This document shows, one piece after another, positions 15,693 through 25,038 of a stretch of DNA of 64,000 nt. The translations under genes were made by a program, and so were the position numbers. The stretch spans positions 1 to 64,000 of the forward strand of contig NZ_BMVE01000002.1 of assembly GCF_014650555.1 (NCBI RefSeq). Direction: 5' to 3'. Each line of letters opens with the position of its first letter. Position 1 is the first letter of the stretch. The notes beneath the pieces were generated by a model that was not told the origin of the DNA, made no database searches, and saw only the letters and a list, made by a program, of their open reading frames with translations. This DNA comes from Streptomyces goshikiensis. Its GTDB lineage: Bacteria; Actinomycetota; Actinomycetes; Streptomycetales; Streptomycetaceae.

Positions 15693-16345
15693 CCGGAGTC
15701 CCGGCATCTGCGGCGGGCGGGACCGGCCGCCGGCCCGTGCCCGGCGCGAAGCTCGGGGCTGCGGCCGTCAATCAGGCCAGCCTGTGGAACATCGCCAACA
15801 TCCTGACGATGGTCCGGCTCGTGCTCGTGCCGGGATTCGTCCTGCTGCTGCTCGCCAACGGGGGCTATGACCCCGTCTGGCGGGCGTGGGCGTGGGCGGC
15901 GTTCGCCGTCGCCATGATCACGGACATCTTCGACGGGCACCTCGCCCGGACGTACAACCTGGTCACGGACTTCGGCAAAATCGCCGACCCCATCGCCGAC
16001 AAGGCGATCATGGGGTCGGCTTTGATCGTTCTCTCCTGGCTCGGGGACCTGCCCTGGTGGGTCACCGGGGTGATCCTCGGACGGGAACTCGGGATCACGC
16101 TGATGCGTTTCTGGGTCATCCGGTACGGCGTGATTCCGGCCAGCCGGGGCGGCAAGATGAAGACCCTGGCCCAGGGCACGGCGGTGGGCATGTACGTCCT
16201 GGCCCTGACCGGGGCGCTGGCGACCATGCGCTTCTGGGTGATGGCGGTCGCCGTCGTGCTGACCGTGGTCACCGGTTTGGATTACATCCGCCAGGCCGTC
16301 GTCCTGCGCCGCCAAGGCATCGCCGCGGAGCGGGCCGCGCGGTGA
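15689..16345 (+). CDS. pgsA: CDP-diacylglycerol-glycerol-3-phosphate 3-phosphatidyltransferase
   Basis: This 218-residue integral membrane enzyme makes phosphatidylglycerol phosphate, the precursor of phosphatidylglycerol and cardiolipin. The CDP-alcohol phosphotransferase signature DGxxARxxxxxxxxGxxxDxxxD appears as [24 protein letters not shown], with hydrophobic helices around it. The N-terminus [23 protein letters not shown] is typical of PgsA. Translation is coupled to rimO through ATGA and to the next gene through GTGA. Confidence 0.93.
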   Translation: MTGVPASAAGGTGRRPVPGAKLGAAAVNQASLWNIANILTMVRLVLVPGFVLLLLANGGYDPVWRAWAWAAFAVAMITDIFDGHLARTYNLVTDFGKIADPIADKAIMGSALIVLSWLGDLPWWVTGVILGRELGITLMRFWVIRYGVIPASRGGKMKTLAQGTAVGMYVLALTGALATMRFWVMAVAVVLTVVTGLDYIRQAVVLRRQGIAAERAAR

Positions 16346-16911
16346 CGCGGGGGGCGGGGGATCCGCCGGCCGGTGAAACGGGCGGTGCCGCGGGGGCCGG
16401 TCGCGCGGGAGTGGCCGCGGACGTGCTGCGCCTGCTCGCGGAGAGTGACCAGACCCTCGCCGTCGCGGAGTCGCTGACCGGCGGCCTGGTGGCCGCCGAG
16501 CTCACCGAGGTGCCCGGAGCCTCCCGCTCCTTCCGCGGCTCCGTCACGGCGTACGCGACGGAGCTCAAGGACCGGGTCCTCGGCGTGGACGCCGAGCTGC
16601 TGGCGGCGCACGGCGCGGTGAACGCGCAGGTGGCCGAGGAGATGGCGGCCGGGGTGCGGCGCGCGCTGGGAGCCACGTGGGGGATCGCCACCACCGGAGT
16701 GGCCGGTCCGGACCCGCAGGACGGGCAGCCGGTGGGCACGGTTTTCATCGCCGTCGCCGGTCCGGGGGGCAGGAAAACGGCCCGGCTGCGGTTGAACGGC
16801 TCCCGTGCGGAAATTCGTAGGGAGAGTGCACGGACAGTGCTGGAACTCCTGTCGAGCGAACTCCGCGAGAATCTGCGGGGGCAGGATACGGAACAGAACG
16901 GGGGGATTTGA
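16342..16911 (+). CDS. cinA: CinA C-terminal/PncC-type nicotinamide-nucleotide amidohydrolase
   Basis: This 189-residue protein contains only the C-terminal CinA domain: LAVAESLTGGLVAAELTEVPGAS, AYATELKDRVLGV and ATTGVAGPDPQDGQPVGTVF. The family removes the amide of nicotinamide mononucleotide to give nicotinate mononucleotide. The N-terminal molybdopterin-like domain of full-length CinA (about 400 residues) is absent, which is common in PncC-type members. GTG at 16342 overlaps the pgsA stop by four bases. In many bacteria cinA precedes recA; here recA is 13.6 kb away. Confidence 0.9.
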   Translation: MTRGAGDPPAGETGGAAGAGRAGVAADVLRLLAESDQTLAVAESLTGGLVAAELTEVPGASRSFRGSVTAYATELKDRVLGVDAELLAAHGAVNAQVAEEMAAGVRRALGATWGIATTGVAGPDPQDGQPVGTVFIAVAGPGGRKTARLRLNGSRAEIRRESARTVLELLSSELRENLRGQDTEQNGGI

Positions 16912-17020
16912 TGTTTGCAGCCCTGAGTGAACACGACATCGCTCCCCGCACGGCCGCGGCGCGAGGCGGTACGGTGGGGCGTGAAGGTTACGGCTACACG
17001 GTCAGAGGAGGGAGCCACCG

Positions 17021-17404
17021 ATGATTCTGCTCCGTCGCCTGCTGGGTGACGTGCTGCGTCGGCAGCGCCAGCGCCAGGGCCGTACTCTGCGCGAAGTCTC
17101 CTCGTCCGCCCGAGTTTCGCTCGGCTATCTCTCCGAGGTGGAGCGGGGGCAGAAGGAGGCATCCTCCGAGCTGCTCTCCGCGATCTGCGACGCGTTGGAC
17201 GTACGGATGTCCGAGCTGATGCGCGAAGTCAGCGACGAGCTGTCGCTGGCCGAGCTGGCACAGTCGGCCGCGGCGAGCGAACCGGTCCCGGCGCCGGTCC
17301 GCCCGATGCTCAATTCGGTCTCCGTGACTTCGGTCACGGGTGGACCGCCGGAACGGGTGACCATCAAGGCGCCCGTGGAAGCGGTGAATGTCGTAGCCGC
17401 GTGA
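17021..17404 (+). CDS. clgR: ClgR-like Clp-gene transcriptional activator
   Basis: The 127-residue protein has an XRE-type HTH at about 8-65 ([39 protein letters not shown]) nearly identical to my recollection of Streptomyces ClgR, the activator of clpP1P2, clpC and lon. The C-terminus ends VNVVAA; the terminal AA is the reported degron by which ClpP controls ClgR turnover. The ATG at 17021 follows GAGGAGGGAG. The gene stands alone, with 109 bases upstream and a strong terminator downstream. Confidence 0.92.
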   Translation: MILLRRLLGDVLRRQRQRQGRTLREVSSSARVSLGYLSEVERGQKEASSELLSAICDALDVRMSELMREVSDELSLAELAQSAAASEPVPAPVRPMLNSVSVTSVTGGPPERVTIKAPVEAVNVVAA

Positions 17405-17430
17405 GCGTGAGTGTGCGCTGAGGTGTGGCC

Positions 17431-17469
17431 GGAGCCCCGGTCGGTGCGTGAAGCACCGGCCGGGGCTCC
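17431..17469. terminator. Strong hairpin terminator after clgR
   Basis: A 17-pair stem (GGAGCCCCGGTCGGTGC against GCACCGGCCGGGGCTCC, one G-T wobble) encloses the loop GTGAA. It lies 27 bases after the clgR stop. No T tract follows. Confidence 0.85.
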
Positions 17470-17545
17470 CGGCCGTTTCGGGTGCGGGCGCGCGGGGGGT
17501 GCGGGAGGATGGGGCCGTCCGGGTCCCCGCTCCTGGGAGGCTGCC

Positions 17546-17803
17546 GTGCGGCGGTCATTACGCATACCTGCGGCTTCGGCCTTCGCGGTGGCCGTGGGCG
17601 CGCTCTGGTGGTGGGCCGTGCTGCGGCTGGCGTTCGCGCCGGCGGATGCCGGCCCCGTGGAGGGCGCGGTGGCCGTGGGCGGCTGGGGCCTGGGGCTGCT
17701 GCCGGTTCACTGCGTGCCCGGTCCGGTCCGCCGGGCCCGGCGGGAGGCGGCTACCAGGGCATCGACACTCCTCCGTTCGGGCGAAGAATCTGTCCGGTCA
17801 TGA
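17546..17803 (+). CDS. Small putative membrane protein (hypothetical)
   Basis: From the GTG at 17546 (TGGGAGG five bases upstream) the frame encodes 85 residues: a basic start VRRSLRIPAAS, a hydrophobic segment FAVAVGALWWWAVLRLAFA, a second apolar stretch VAVGGWGLGLLPVHCV, and a basic tail. Two membrane passes are plausible. The last 53 bases overlap the 3' end of the convergent SDR gene. I do not recognise a family. The ribosome site and hydrophobic pattern are the only support. Confidence 0.5.
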   Translation: MRRSLRIPAASAFAVAVGALWWWAVLRLAFAPADAGPVEGAVAVGGWGLGLLPVHCVPGPVRRARREAATRASTLLRSGEESVRS

Positions 17804-18515
17804 AGGACGAGGCGTCCGAGGCGAGATAGAGGACGGCCTGCGCGATGTCCTCGGGCTCGCCGACGCGGCGCAGCGGGGACATCCGGACCATCGCGGCCTC
17901 GGTCTGCTCCCGGACCTCGGGGGAGTGCCGGCCGGTCATCGGGGTGCGGATCCAGCCGGGGGCGACGGCGTTGACGCGGATGCCGTACGGGCCGGTCTCG
18001 GTGGCGAGGGTCTTGGTCAGCTGGACCACGGCCGCCTTCGCGGCGCTGTAGCAGAGCAGGCCGGGCTGGGCGGCGTCCACGGCGCCGGACGCCATCGTGA
18101 CGATCGCGCCGGGGCGGCCGGCGGCGATCATGGCGCGGGCCGCTTCCTGGCAGGTGCGCAGGACCCCTTTGAAGTTGATGTCGAGGATCCGGTCGAGGTC
18201 CTCGTCGGTGGTCTCCAGGACGGTGCTGGTGTGCATGACGCCGGCGATGGCGGCGGCGATGTCGAGGGGGCCGGCGGCCCGGACGGCGGCCCGGATCGCG
18301 GTGCGGTCGGTGACGTCGAGGGGATGGGCGGTGGCGCTGCCGCCGGCCTTGGCGATGAGGGCCGCCGTCTCGGCGAGGCCCCGCTCGTCGCGGTCCGCGC
18401 AGTGCACGGCCGCGCCCGCCTCGGCGAGGAGCAGGGCGGTGGCGCGGCCGATGCCGCTGGCGGCGCCGGTGACCAGGGCGGTGCGGCCGGTGAGGTCGTA
18501 CGCGGGTATGGGCAT
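17751..18515 (-). CDS. Short-chain dehydrogenase/reductase (SDR)
   Basis: This classical 254-residue SDR has a Rossmann fold with TGAASGIGRA near residue 15, the catalytic Tyr-Lys in YSAAKAAV preceded by Ser in MASGAV, and NAVAPGWIRT after the active site. The substrate is unknown. The ATG at 18515 is chosen over a TTG at 18551 because a clear promoter leads to it: TTGACG (18551-18546), an 18-base spacer, TACCGT (18527-18522), then only six bases to ATG, suggesting leaderless transcription. The 3' end overlaps the convergent small membrane gene. Confidence 0.9.
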   Translation of the reverse strand: MPIPAYDLTGRTALVTGAASGIGRATALLLAEAGAAVHCADRDERGLAETAALIAKAGGSATAHPLDVTDRTAIRAAVRAAGPLDIAAAIAGVMHTSTVLETTDEDLDRILDINFKGVLRTCQEAARAMIAAGRPGAIVTMASGAVDAAQPGLLCYSAAKAAVVQLTKTLATETGPYGIRVNAVAPGWIRTPMTGRHSPEVREQTEAAMVRMSPLRRVGEPEDIAQAVLYLASDASSFMTGQILRPNGGVSMPW

Positions 18516-18583
18516 GCCGGGACGGTACGACCGGAGCTGACGGAGCGTCAACTATCGGGCGGGGACCGCCCGGGGGACCCGGC

Positions 18584-19369
18584 TTACGGTGTGGGGCCCG
18601 GCTGGCAGCGGGGGCACCAGTACGTCGGGCGGTCCTCCTGCGGGGCCTCGCGCACCGGGGTTCCGCAGCGCAGGCAGGGGCGGCGGGCACGCCCGTAGAC
18701 GAACAGGTCCTGGCCGGGGCGGTGGATGCCGGTGGTGTTGCGCCGGCGGTCCTTGTTGGCGGCGAGCAGCCGGTGCGCGGCCCCGGCCAGCCGGGGGACG
18801 TCGGACTCGGGGAGCGCGCCGACGGGGGTCCAGGGGGTCACCTGGGCCAGGAAGCAGAGCTCGGACTTGTAGATGTTGCCGATGCCGGCCAGGTTGCGCT
18901 GGTCCAGGAGGGCCTCGCCGAGCGGCCGCTCCGGAGCGGCCAGCAGGCGGGCGGTGGCCAGGGCCGGGTCCCAGTCCGGGCCGAGGAGGTCGGGGCCGAG
19001 GTGGCCGACGACGCGGTCCTCGTCCCGGGTGCGCAGGAGTTCGAGGACCGGGAGGCGGTAGCCGACGGCGGTGTGGGTGGCGGTGCCCAGCACGGCGCGG
19101 ATCTCGTAGTCGGGACCGCCGCGCCACTTCTCCCCGGCGGCGAAGACGTGCCAGGCGCCGTCCATCCGGAGGTGGCTGTGCAGGGTGAGACCGCCCTCGA
19201 TGCGGGCGAGGAGGTGTTTGCCCCGGGGGGTGACGTCGAGGGTGGTGCGGCCGGTGAGGTCGACGGTGGCGAGCCGGGGGACGCGCAGGTCGCTGCGCAG
19301 CAGTTCCCGGCCCGCCAGGGCGGCGTGCAGGCGGGCGGCCGCGCGCCAGATGCTGTCACCTTCGGGCAT
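18584..19369 (-). CDS. nei: Fpg/Nei-family DNA glycosylase (Nei2-like)
   Basis: This 261-residue base-excision repair enzyme begins MPEGDSIWR; after Met removal Pro1 is the Schiff-base nucleophile and Glu2 the acid. Other marks are PRGKHLLARI, HLRMDGAW, the H2TH region LLDQRNLAGIGNIYKSE, and a C-terminal zinc finger with CLRCG and CPRC. MPEGDS and the DLTGRTTLDV segment are close to mycobacterial Nei2, so it probably removes oxidised pyrimidines. It is 68 bases from the SDR gene on the same strand. Confidence 0.92.
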   Translation of the reverse strand: MPEGDSIWRAAARLHAALAGRELLRSDLRVPRLATVDLTGRTTLDVTPRGKHLLARIEGGLTLHSHLRMDGAWHVFAAGEKWRGGPDYEIRAVLGTATHTAVGYRLPVLELLRTRDEDRVVGHLGPDLLGPDWDPALATARLLAAPERPLGEALLDQRNLAGIGNIYKSELCFLAQVTPWTPVGALPESDVPRLAGAAHRLLAANKDRRRNTTGIHRPGQDLFVYGRARRPCLRCGTPVREAPQEDRPTYWCPRCQPGPTP

Positions 19370-19397
19370 GGACCCATTGTGACCCCGGGGAACGGCG

Positions 19398-19433
19398 CGG
19401 GCCCCCGCGACGGTGTGCCGTCACAGGGGCCCG
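19398..19433 (-). terminator. Hairpin after the lipoprotein gene
   Basis: Outer arms CGGGCCCC (19398-19405) and GGGGCCCG (19426-19433) enclose a second stem GACGG/CCGTC with loop TGTG. It lies downstream of the lipoprotein stop and just upstream of the glycosylase start. Confidence 0.7.
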
Positions 19434-19489
19434 GTCAGCGGGAGCGGCGTCGGGCCGGTGGGCCCGCCCGCCGCTTCCCGCCGCTTGCC

Positions 19490-20188
19490 TTACTTCCAGT
19501 AGAGGCTCTTGCTGTCGTTCAGGTTGTTGTACGGGTCGCCCCAGTACTCGGCGCCGACGACCTTGGTCTGCGCCGACGGGGCCAGGGTGATCGCGCAGTT
19601 GGTCTGCGTCTTGCCGCCCGTGAAGCCGCTCGGCAGCGAGTCGTCCTTGCACTTCTCGAACTTGCCGATGACCGAGACGCCCTGCGCCTCGCTGCCGTCG
19701 GGGAGCAGGCCCTTGATGTGGCCGACGGAGGCGAACTCCAGGTTCGTCGTGCCGACGTTCTTGACCGTGTAGCGGATGTAGTAGGGGACCATCCCCTTCA
19801 CCTTGTCGCCGAGCTTGAGCGCATCCAGGTCGGCGGCCTGACCCTGCTCGACCGCGGTGACGGTGAGGGCGATGGTGCCCTTGGTGTCCGAGCCGTAGGT
19901 GAACGGGACCGTGGCGGCCTCGCCGATCTTGAAGGTCTGGCCCGGCTTCGCCGCTCCGGCCGGCGCACCGCCGGGGGCCGCGCCGTCCGCGCCGCCGCTC
20001 GTACCCGCGCTCGGGGCGGCCGGGGTGCCGGGCTGCTCCGAGGGCTGGGACGGCTGCGCGGCCGGGGAGCCGCTCTGTGCCGGGCCCGCCTCCTCGTTGC
20101 CGTTCTTGCAGCCCGTCAGGGACAGGGCGGCCGCCGCCGTCAGGCCGATGACGCCGAGCGTGGTGCGCTTCATACGGATGGTGCTCAC
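19490..20188 (-). CDS. Secreted lipoprotein with DUF4352-like domain (hypothetical)
   Basis: This 232-residue protein has a lipoprotein signal (MKRTTLGVIGLTAAAALSL then lipobox LTGC), a Gly/Pro/Ser/Ala-rich linker of about 60 residues, and a beta-rich domain resembling DUF4352/Telomeric-repeat-like extracellular immunoglobulin folds (YYIRYTVKNVGTTNLEF, two late cysteines in KCKDD and TNCAI that could form a disulphide). The GTG at 20188 follows GGGGGAGAGATA. No partner is apparent. The function is unknown. Confidence 0.82.
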   Translation of the reverse strand: MSTIRMKRTTLGVIGLTAAAALSLTGCKNGNEEAGPAQSGSPAAQPSQPSEQPGTPAAPSAGTSGGADGAAPGGAPAGAAKPGQTFKIGEAATVPFTYGSDTKGTIALTVTAVEQGQAADLDALKLGDKVKGMVPYYIRYTVKNVGTTNLEFASVGHIKGLLPDGSEAQGVSVIGKFEKCKDDSLPSGFTGGKTQTNCAITLAPSAQTKVVGAEYWGDPYNNLNDSKSLYWK

Positions 20189-20368
20189 TATCTCTCCCCC
20201 ATGAATGTGCATCGTCAAATTCAATGCCTGCGTGGAACTTGATAGTCCACAACTGGGGGGTCCGGCCAGGTCGGATGGGGTCACGCGGTCCTTCGTGACG
20301 CGCTCAGTACATAAGCGCAACGTAAGTGGAACAGTCGGCACCGGTCCGCTGCGCGGGGCGGGCGGCCG

Positions 20369-23300
20369 TCAGGAACGCATCCGCAGCCCCCGGGGCGTCG
20401 CGTGGAAACCCGCCGATTCCAGGGCCCGCCCCAGCGGCGAGGTCAGCGCCGGCGCGGCGTTGACCCGCTCCACCGTCAGGTCCGGGAGGGTGCCCGCACG
20501 GGAGGCCGAGACCAGCGCCGCCATGGCCGCGGCCAGACGCGGATCCTCCGCCGGGGGCCACGCCAACAGGGTCTTGCCGCCGCGCTCCAGATAGAGCGTC
20601 AGCTCACCGTCGACCAGCACCACCAGGGAGCCCGCCTTGCGGCCCGGCTTGTGGGTCGCGCCCGTCGGCGGCTCCGGCCAGGGCAGCGCCGCGCCGTACG
20701 CGTTCGCCGGATCGGCGGCCGCCAGGACCACGGCCGCCAGCGGGGGCGGGTTCCGCTCGGCCGCCCGGAGCCGGTCCACCGCGCCGTCCATCGCGAACTG
20801 CGCGGCGCCCAGGCCCTCGACGACATAGCCGCGCCGGGCCTGGCCGCTGTCCTCGAAGGCCGACAGCACCCGGTACACCGCGCTGAAACCGCCCTCGACA
20901 CCCTCCGCCGCGACCGCGCCCCGGGTGACCACCCCGTGCCGGTCCAGGAGCGTACGGGCCAGCGCGTGCGCCCGGTGCGTCGGATCCGGGGCATGGGCGG
21001 GGAGCAGGGACCAGCGCCCGGTCACCGTCGGCGGCCCGGTCCGGGAGACCGTCGCGCTGAGCGTGCCGTACCGGCCGCGCGGGATCGTCCGCCGGGCCCG
21101 GTGGGCGGTCGCCCCCGCCGTACGGCCGGAGCCCAGCAGGGAACGGAGCGGGGCCAGCGTGTCGTTCGTCAGCCGCCCCGACCAGGCCAGGTCCCAGACG
21201 GCCGAGGCCAGCTCCGGATCGGTGGCCTCCGGATGGCGGGCGCGGGCCGCCTCGACGAGCTGGCGGAAGAACAGCCCGTACCCCCCGGAGAGGGTGTCGA
21301 GGACGGTCTGGTGGAGCTCGGTCAGCTCCAGCGGGTGCGGCGGAGGCAGCAGCAGCGGGGCCGCCTCCGCCAGATAGAGGGAGATCCAGCCGTCCTTGCC
21401 CGGCAGGGCCCCCGCGCCGGCCCAGACGACCTCGCCGGTGGTGGTGAGCTCGTCCAGCAGGGCCGGGGAGTACCCCGCGACCCGGGACGGGAGGATCAGC
21501 CGCTCCAGCGCCGAGGCCGGCACCGGGGCGCCCTGGAGCTGCTCGATGGCCCGGGCCAGCCCGTCGATCCCGCGCAGGGCGCCGCCCAGGTGCTGCCACT
21601 GCGGGAGGAAGGTCGCCAGGGAAGCCGGCGGGACCGGCTCCAGCTCCTGCCGCAGCGCGGCCAGCGAGCGCCGCCGCAGCCGGCGCAGCACCGTCGCGTC
21701 ACACCACTCCTGGCCGATGCCCGCCGGGTGGAACTCGCCCTGGACCACGCGGCCGGCCGCCGCCAGCCGGTGCAGGGCGCCCTCGGTGACCGCCCCGCCC
21801 AGCCCGAAGCGGGCCGCCACGACGGCCGTGGTGAACGGCCCGTGCGTCCTGGCGTAGCGGGCCAGCAGATCGCCGAGGGGGTCCTTGACCGGCTCGGTGA
21901 ACGCCTCCGGGACCCCGACCGGGAGCGCGGTGCCCAGCGCGTCGCGCAGCCGGCCCGCGTCCTCGATCGCCGCCCAGTGCTCCACGCCGCCGATCCGGAC
22001 GCCGATCGCCCGGCGGGCCGCCGACAGCTCGGCGGCCCAGGCCGGCTCCGCCCCGCGCGCGGTCAGCTCGGCCTCCGTCAACGGGCCCAGCAGGCGCAGC
22101 AGGTCCGCCACCGACTCGGGGTCCTTGGCCCGCCGGTCCTCGGTCAGCCACTGGAGCTCCCGCTCCAGCTCCTCCAGCACCTGCGCGTCCAGCAGCTCGC
22201 GCAGCTCCGCCTGGCCGAGCAGCTCGGCCAGCAGCCGGGAGTCCAGCGACAGCGCGGCCGCCCTGCGCTCGGCGAGCGGCGAGTCGCCCTCGTAGAGGAA
22301 CTGGGCGACGTACCCGAACAGGAGCGAGCGGGCGAAGGGGGAGGGCTCGGCGGTGGTCACCTCGACCAGCCGGACCCGGCGCGCCTCGACGTCCCCCATC
22401 AGCTCGGTCAGCCCGGGCACGTCGAAGACGTCCTGGAGGCATTCCCGTACGGCCTCCAGCACGATCGGGAACGAACCGAACTCCGACGCCACCTGGAGCA
22501 GCTGGGACGCCCGCTGGCGCTGCTGCCACAGCGGGGTGCGCTTGCCGGGGCTGCGGCGCGGCAGCAGCAGGGCGCGGGCCGCGCACTCGCGGAACCGGGA
22601 GGCGAACAGGGCCGAGCCGCCCACCTGGTCGGTGACGATCCGGTCGATCTCGCCCTGCTCGAAGGCGACGTCCGCCGCGCCCAGCGGAGCCTGCTCGTCA
22701 TCGAACTCGAACCCCCCGGTGTGCGCGGGGTCGTGGTCGAGGAGGTCCATGCTCAGCAGGTCCGCGTCCGGCAGGCGCAGCACGATCCCGTCATCGGCGT
22801 GCATCACCTGGGCGTCCATCCCGTACCGCTCGGCGAGGCGGGCGCCGAGGGCCAGCGCCCACGGTGCGTGCACCTGCGCGCCGAAGGGGGAGTGGACCAC
22901 GACCCGCCAGTCGCCCAGCTCGTCACGGAACCGCTCGACCACGATGGTCCGGTCGTCCGGGACGTGCCCGCACGCCTCGCGCTGCTCCGCCAGGTACGCC
23001 AGCACGTTCTCCGCGGCCCAGGCGTCCAGCCCGGCCGCCAGAAGCCGCAGCCGGGCGTCCTCGTCGGTGAGGCCGCCGAGCTCGCGCAGGAACGCTCCGA
23101 CCGCGCGCCCCAGTTCGAGCGGGCGGCCCAGCTGGTCGCCCTTCCAGAACGGCAGCCGCCCCGGGACGCCGGGCGCGGGGGAGACCAGCACGCGGTCCCG
23201 GGTGATGTCCTCGATCCGCCAGGAGGTGGTGCCCAGGGTGAACACGTCCCCGACGCGGGACTCGTAGACCATCTCCTCGTCGAGCTCGCCGACCCGGCCG

Positions 23301-24958
23301 CCGCCCTTCTTCGGATCCGCGCCGGCCAGGAACACCCCGAACAGCCCGCGGTCCGGGATGGTGCCGCCGGAGGTCACCGCGAGCCGCTGGGCCCCCGGCC
23401 GGCCCGTCACCGTACCGGCCACCCGGTCCCACACCACGCGCGGTCTGAGCTCCGCGAACGCGTCCGACGGATAGCGGCCGGCCAGCATGTCCAGCACCGC
23501 CGTGAACGCCGAATCGGGCAGCGCCGCGAAGGGCGCCGCCCGCCGCACCAGAGCCAGCAGGTCGTCCAGCTGCCAGGTGTCCATCGCCGTCATCGCCACC
23601 AGCTGCTGGGCCAGCACGTCCAGCGGGTTGGAGGGGACGCGCAGGGACTCGATCGACCCCGTCCGCATCCGCTCCGTGACCACCGCGGCCTGCACCAGGT
23701 CACCCCGGTACTTGGGGAACACCACCCCCGTGGACACCGCGCCGACCTGGTGCCCCGCCCGGCCGACGCGCTGCAGCCCCGAAGCCACCGAGGGCGGCGA
23801 CTCCACCTGCACCACCAGGTCCACGGCGCCCATGTCGATGCCCAGCTCCAGGCTGGAGGTGGCCACCACCGCGGGCAGCCGGCCCGCCTTCAGGTCCTCC
23901 TCCACCAGCGCCCGCTGCTCCTTGGACACCGAACCGTGGTGCGCACGGGCCAGAAGCGGCGGGGCACCCTGCGAGGCGCCCGACTGGGCCATGATCTCGG
24001 CCGGCGAGGACCCCTCCGGCAGCTTCTCGCCCATCGCCCGCTCGTACGCGATCTCGTTGAGCCGGTTGCACAGCCGCTCCGCGAGCCGCCGCGAGTTGGC
24101 GAACACGATCGTCGAGCGGTGGGCCTGCACCAGATCGGCGATCCGCTCCTCCACATGCGGCCAGATCGACGGCTTGTCCCCGCCCTCCCGGCCCTCGGTC
24201 GCGGGCGAGCCGCCCAACTCGCCCATGTCCTCGACCGGGACGACCACCGACAGGTCGAACTCCTTCGTCGACGGCGGCTGGACGATCTCCACCTTGCCGC
24301 GCGGCGCGAGGTACCGGGCCACCTCCTCGACCGGCCGGACCGTCGCCGACAGGCCGATCCGCCGTGCCGGGCGCGGCAGCAGCTCGTCCAGCCGCTCCAG
24401 CGACAGCGCCAGGTGCGCCCCGCGCTTCGTCCCCGCGACCGCGTGCACCTCGTCCAGGATCACCGTCTCGATCCCGGCCAGCGCCTCGCGCGCGGCCGAG
24501 GTCAGCATCAGGAACAGCGACTCCGGCGTGGTGATCAGGATGTCCGGCGGCCGCGTCGACAGCGCCCGCCGCTCGGCCGGCGGGGTGTCCCCCGACCGGA
24601 TCCCGACCCGGATCTCCGGCTCGGGCAGCCCCAGCCGCACGGACTCCTGACGGATCCCGGTCAGCGGGCTGCGCAGGTTCCGCTCCACGTCGACGGCGAG
24701 GGCCTTCAGCGGCGACACGTACAGCACCCGGCAGCGCTTCCTCGGATCGGCCGGCGGCGGGACCGACGCCAGCCGGTCCAGGGCGGCGAGGAACGCCGCC
24801 AGGGTCTTGCCGGAACCGGTGGGCGCGACCACCAGCACGTCCGACCCCTCCCCGATGGCCCGCCAGGCACCCTCCTGCGCGGAGGTGGGCGTACGGAAAG
24901 CCCCCGTGAACCACGAGCGGGTCGCGGGGGAGAACGAATCGAGCGCGGCAGTGGCCAT
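20369..24958 (-). CDS. lhr: Lhr-type ATP-dependent DNA helicase
   Basis: This 1529-residue SF2 helicase has the standard length of full-length actinobacterial Lhr. Helicase motifs are Q-like FRTPTSAQEGAW, Walker A APTGSGKT, the DEVH box ILDEVHAVAG, SATVRP and QRVGRAGHQ. About 650 residues of Lhr core winged-helix and C-terminal Lhr-CTD (FWRQL-like modules) follow. Mycobacterial Lhr is a 3'-5' translocase induced by DNA damage. The start ATG at 24958 is in a divergent 80-base gap with the AraC gene; CACGAT ends six bases before it. Its 3' end lies 180 bases from the lipoprotein gene. Confidence 0.93.
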   Translation of the reverse strand: MATAALDSFSPATRSWFTGAFRTPTSAQEGAWRAIGEGSDVLVVAPTGSGKTLAAFLAALDRLASVPPPADPRKRCRVLYVSPLKALAVDVERNLRSPLTGIRQESVRLGLPEPEIRVGIRSGDTPPAERRALSTRPPDILITTPESLFLMLTSAAREALAGIETVILDEVHAVAGTKRGAHLALSLERLDELLPRPARRIGLSATVRPVEEVARYLAPRGKVEIVQPPSTKEFDLSVVVPVEDMGELGGSPATEGREGGDKPSIWPHVEERIADLVQAHRSTIVFANSRRLAERLCNRLNEIAYERAMGEKLPEGSSPAEIMAQSGASQGAPPLLARAHHGSVSKEQRALVEEDLKAGRLPAVVATSSLELGIDMGAVDLVVQVESPPSVASGLQRVGRAGHQVGAVSTGVVFPKYRGDLVQAAVVTERMRTGSIESLRVPSNPLDVLAQQLVAMTAMDTWQLDDLLALVRRAAPFAALPDSAFTAVLDMLAGRYPSDAFAELRPRVVWDRVAGTVTGRPGAQRLAVTSGGTIPDRGLFGVFLAGADPKKGGGRVGELDEEMVYESRVGDVFTLGTTSWRIEDITRDRVLVSPAPGVPGRLPFWKGDQLGRPLELGRAVGAFLRELGGLTDEDARLRLLAAGLDAWAAENVLAYLAEQREACGHVPDDRTIVVERFRDELGDWRVVVHSPFGAQVHAPWALALGARLAERYGMDAQVMHADDGIVLRLPDADLLSMDLLDHDPAHTGGFEFDDEQAPLGAADVAFEQGEIDRIVTDQVGGSALFASRFRECAARALLLPRRSPGKRTPLWQQRQRASQLLQVASEFGSFPIVLEAVRECLQDVFDVPGLTELMGDVEARRVRLVEVTTAEPSPFARSLLFGYVAQFLYEGDSPLAERRAAALSLDSRLLAELLGQAELRELLDAQVLEELERELQWLTEDRRAKDPESVADLLRLLGPLTEAELTARGAEPAWAAELSAARRAIGVRIGGVEHWAAIEDAGRLRDALGTALPVGVPEAFTEPVKDPLGDLLARYARTHGPFTTAVVAARFGLGGAVTEGALHRLAAAGRVVQGEFHPAGIGQEWCDATVLRRLRRRSLAALRQELEPVPPASLATFLPQWQHLGGALRGIDGLARAIEQLQGAPVPASALERLILPSRVAGYSPALLDELTTTGEVVWAGAGALPGKDGWISLYLAEAAPLLLPPPHPLELTELHQTVLDTLSGGYGLFFRQLVEAARARHPEATDPELASAVWDLAWSGRLTNDTLAPLRSLLGSGRTAGATAHRARRTIPRGRYGTLSATVSRTGPPTVTGRWSLLPAHAPDPTHRAHALARTLLDRHGVVTRGAVAAEGVEGGFSAVYRVLSAFEDSGQARRGYVVEGLGAAQFAMDGAVDRLRAAERNPPPLAAVVLAAADPANAYGAALPWPEPPTGATHKPGRKAGSLVVLVDGELTLYLERGGKTLLAWPPAEDPRLAAAMAALVSASRAGTLPDLTVERVNAAPALTSPLGRALESAGFHATPRGLRMRS

Positions 24959-25038
24959 GCCCCCATCGTGCACCCGGCCACTGACACCGGGCCGGACCTG
25001 CGCGAACACGCCCCCGGACCGGGGCGCAGAATGGGGGG

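Noticed and set aside
16912..17020. ClgR autoregulatory box before clgR
   Set aside because: Some GCG/CGC spacing is present (near 16955-16968), but in this GC-rich context it does not stand out from chance.
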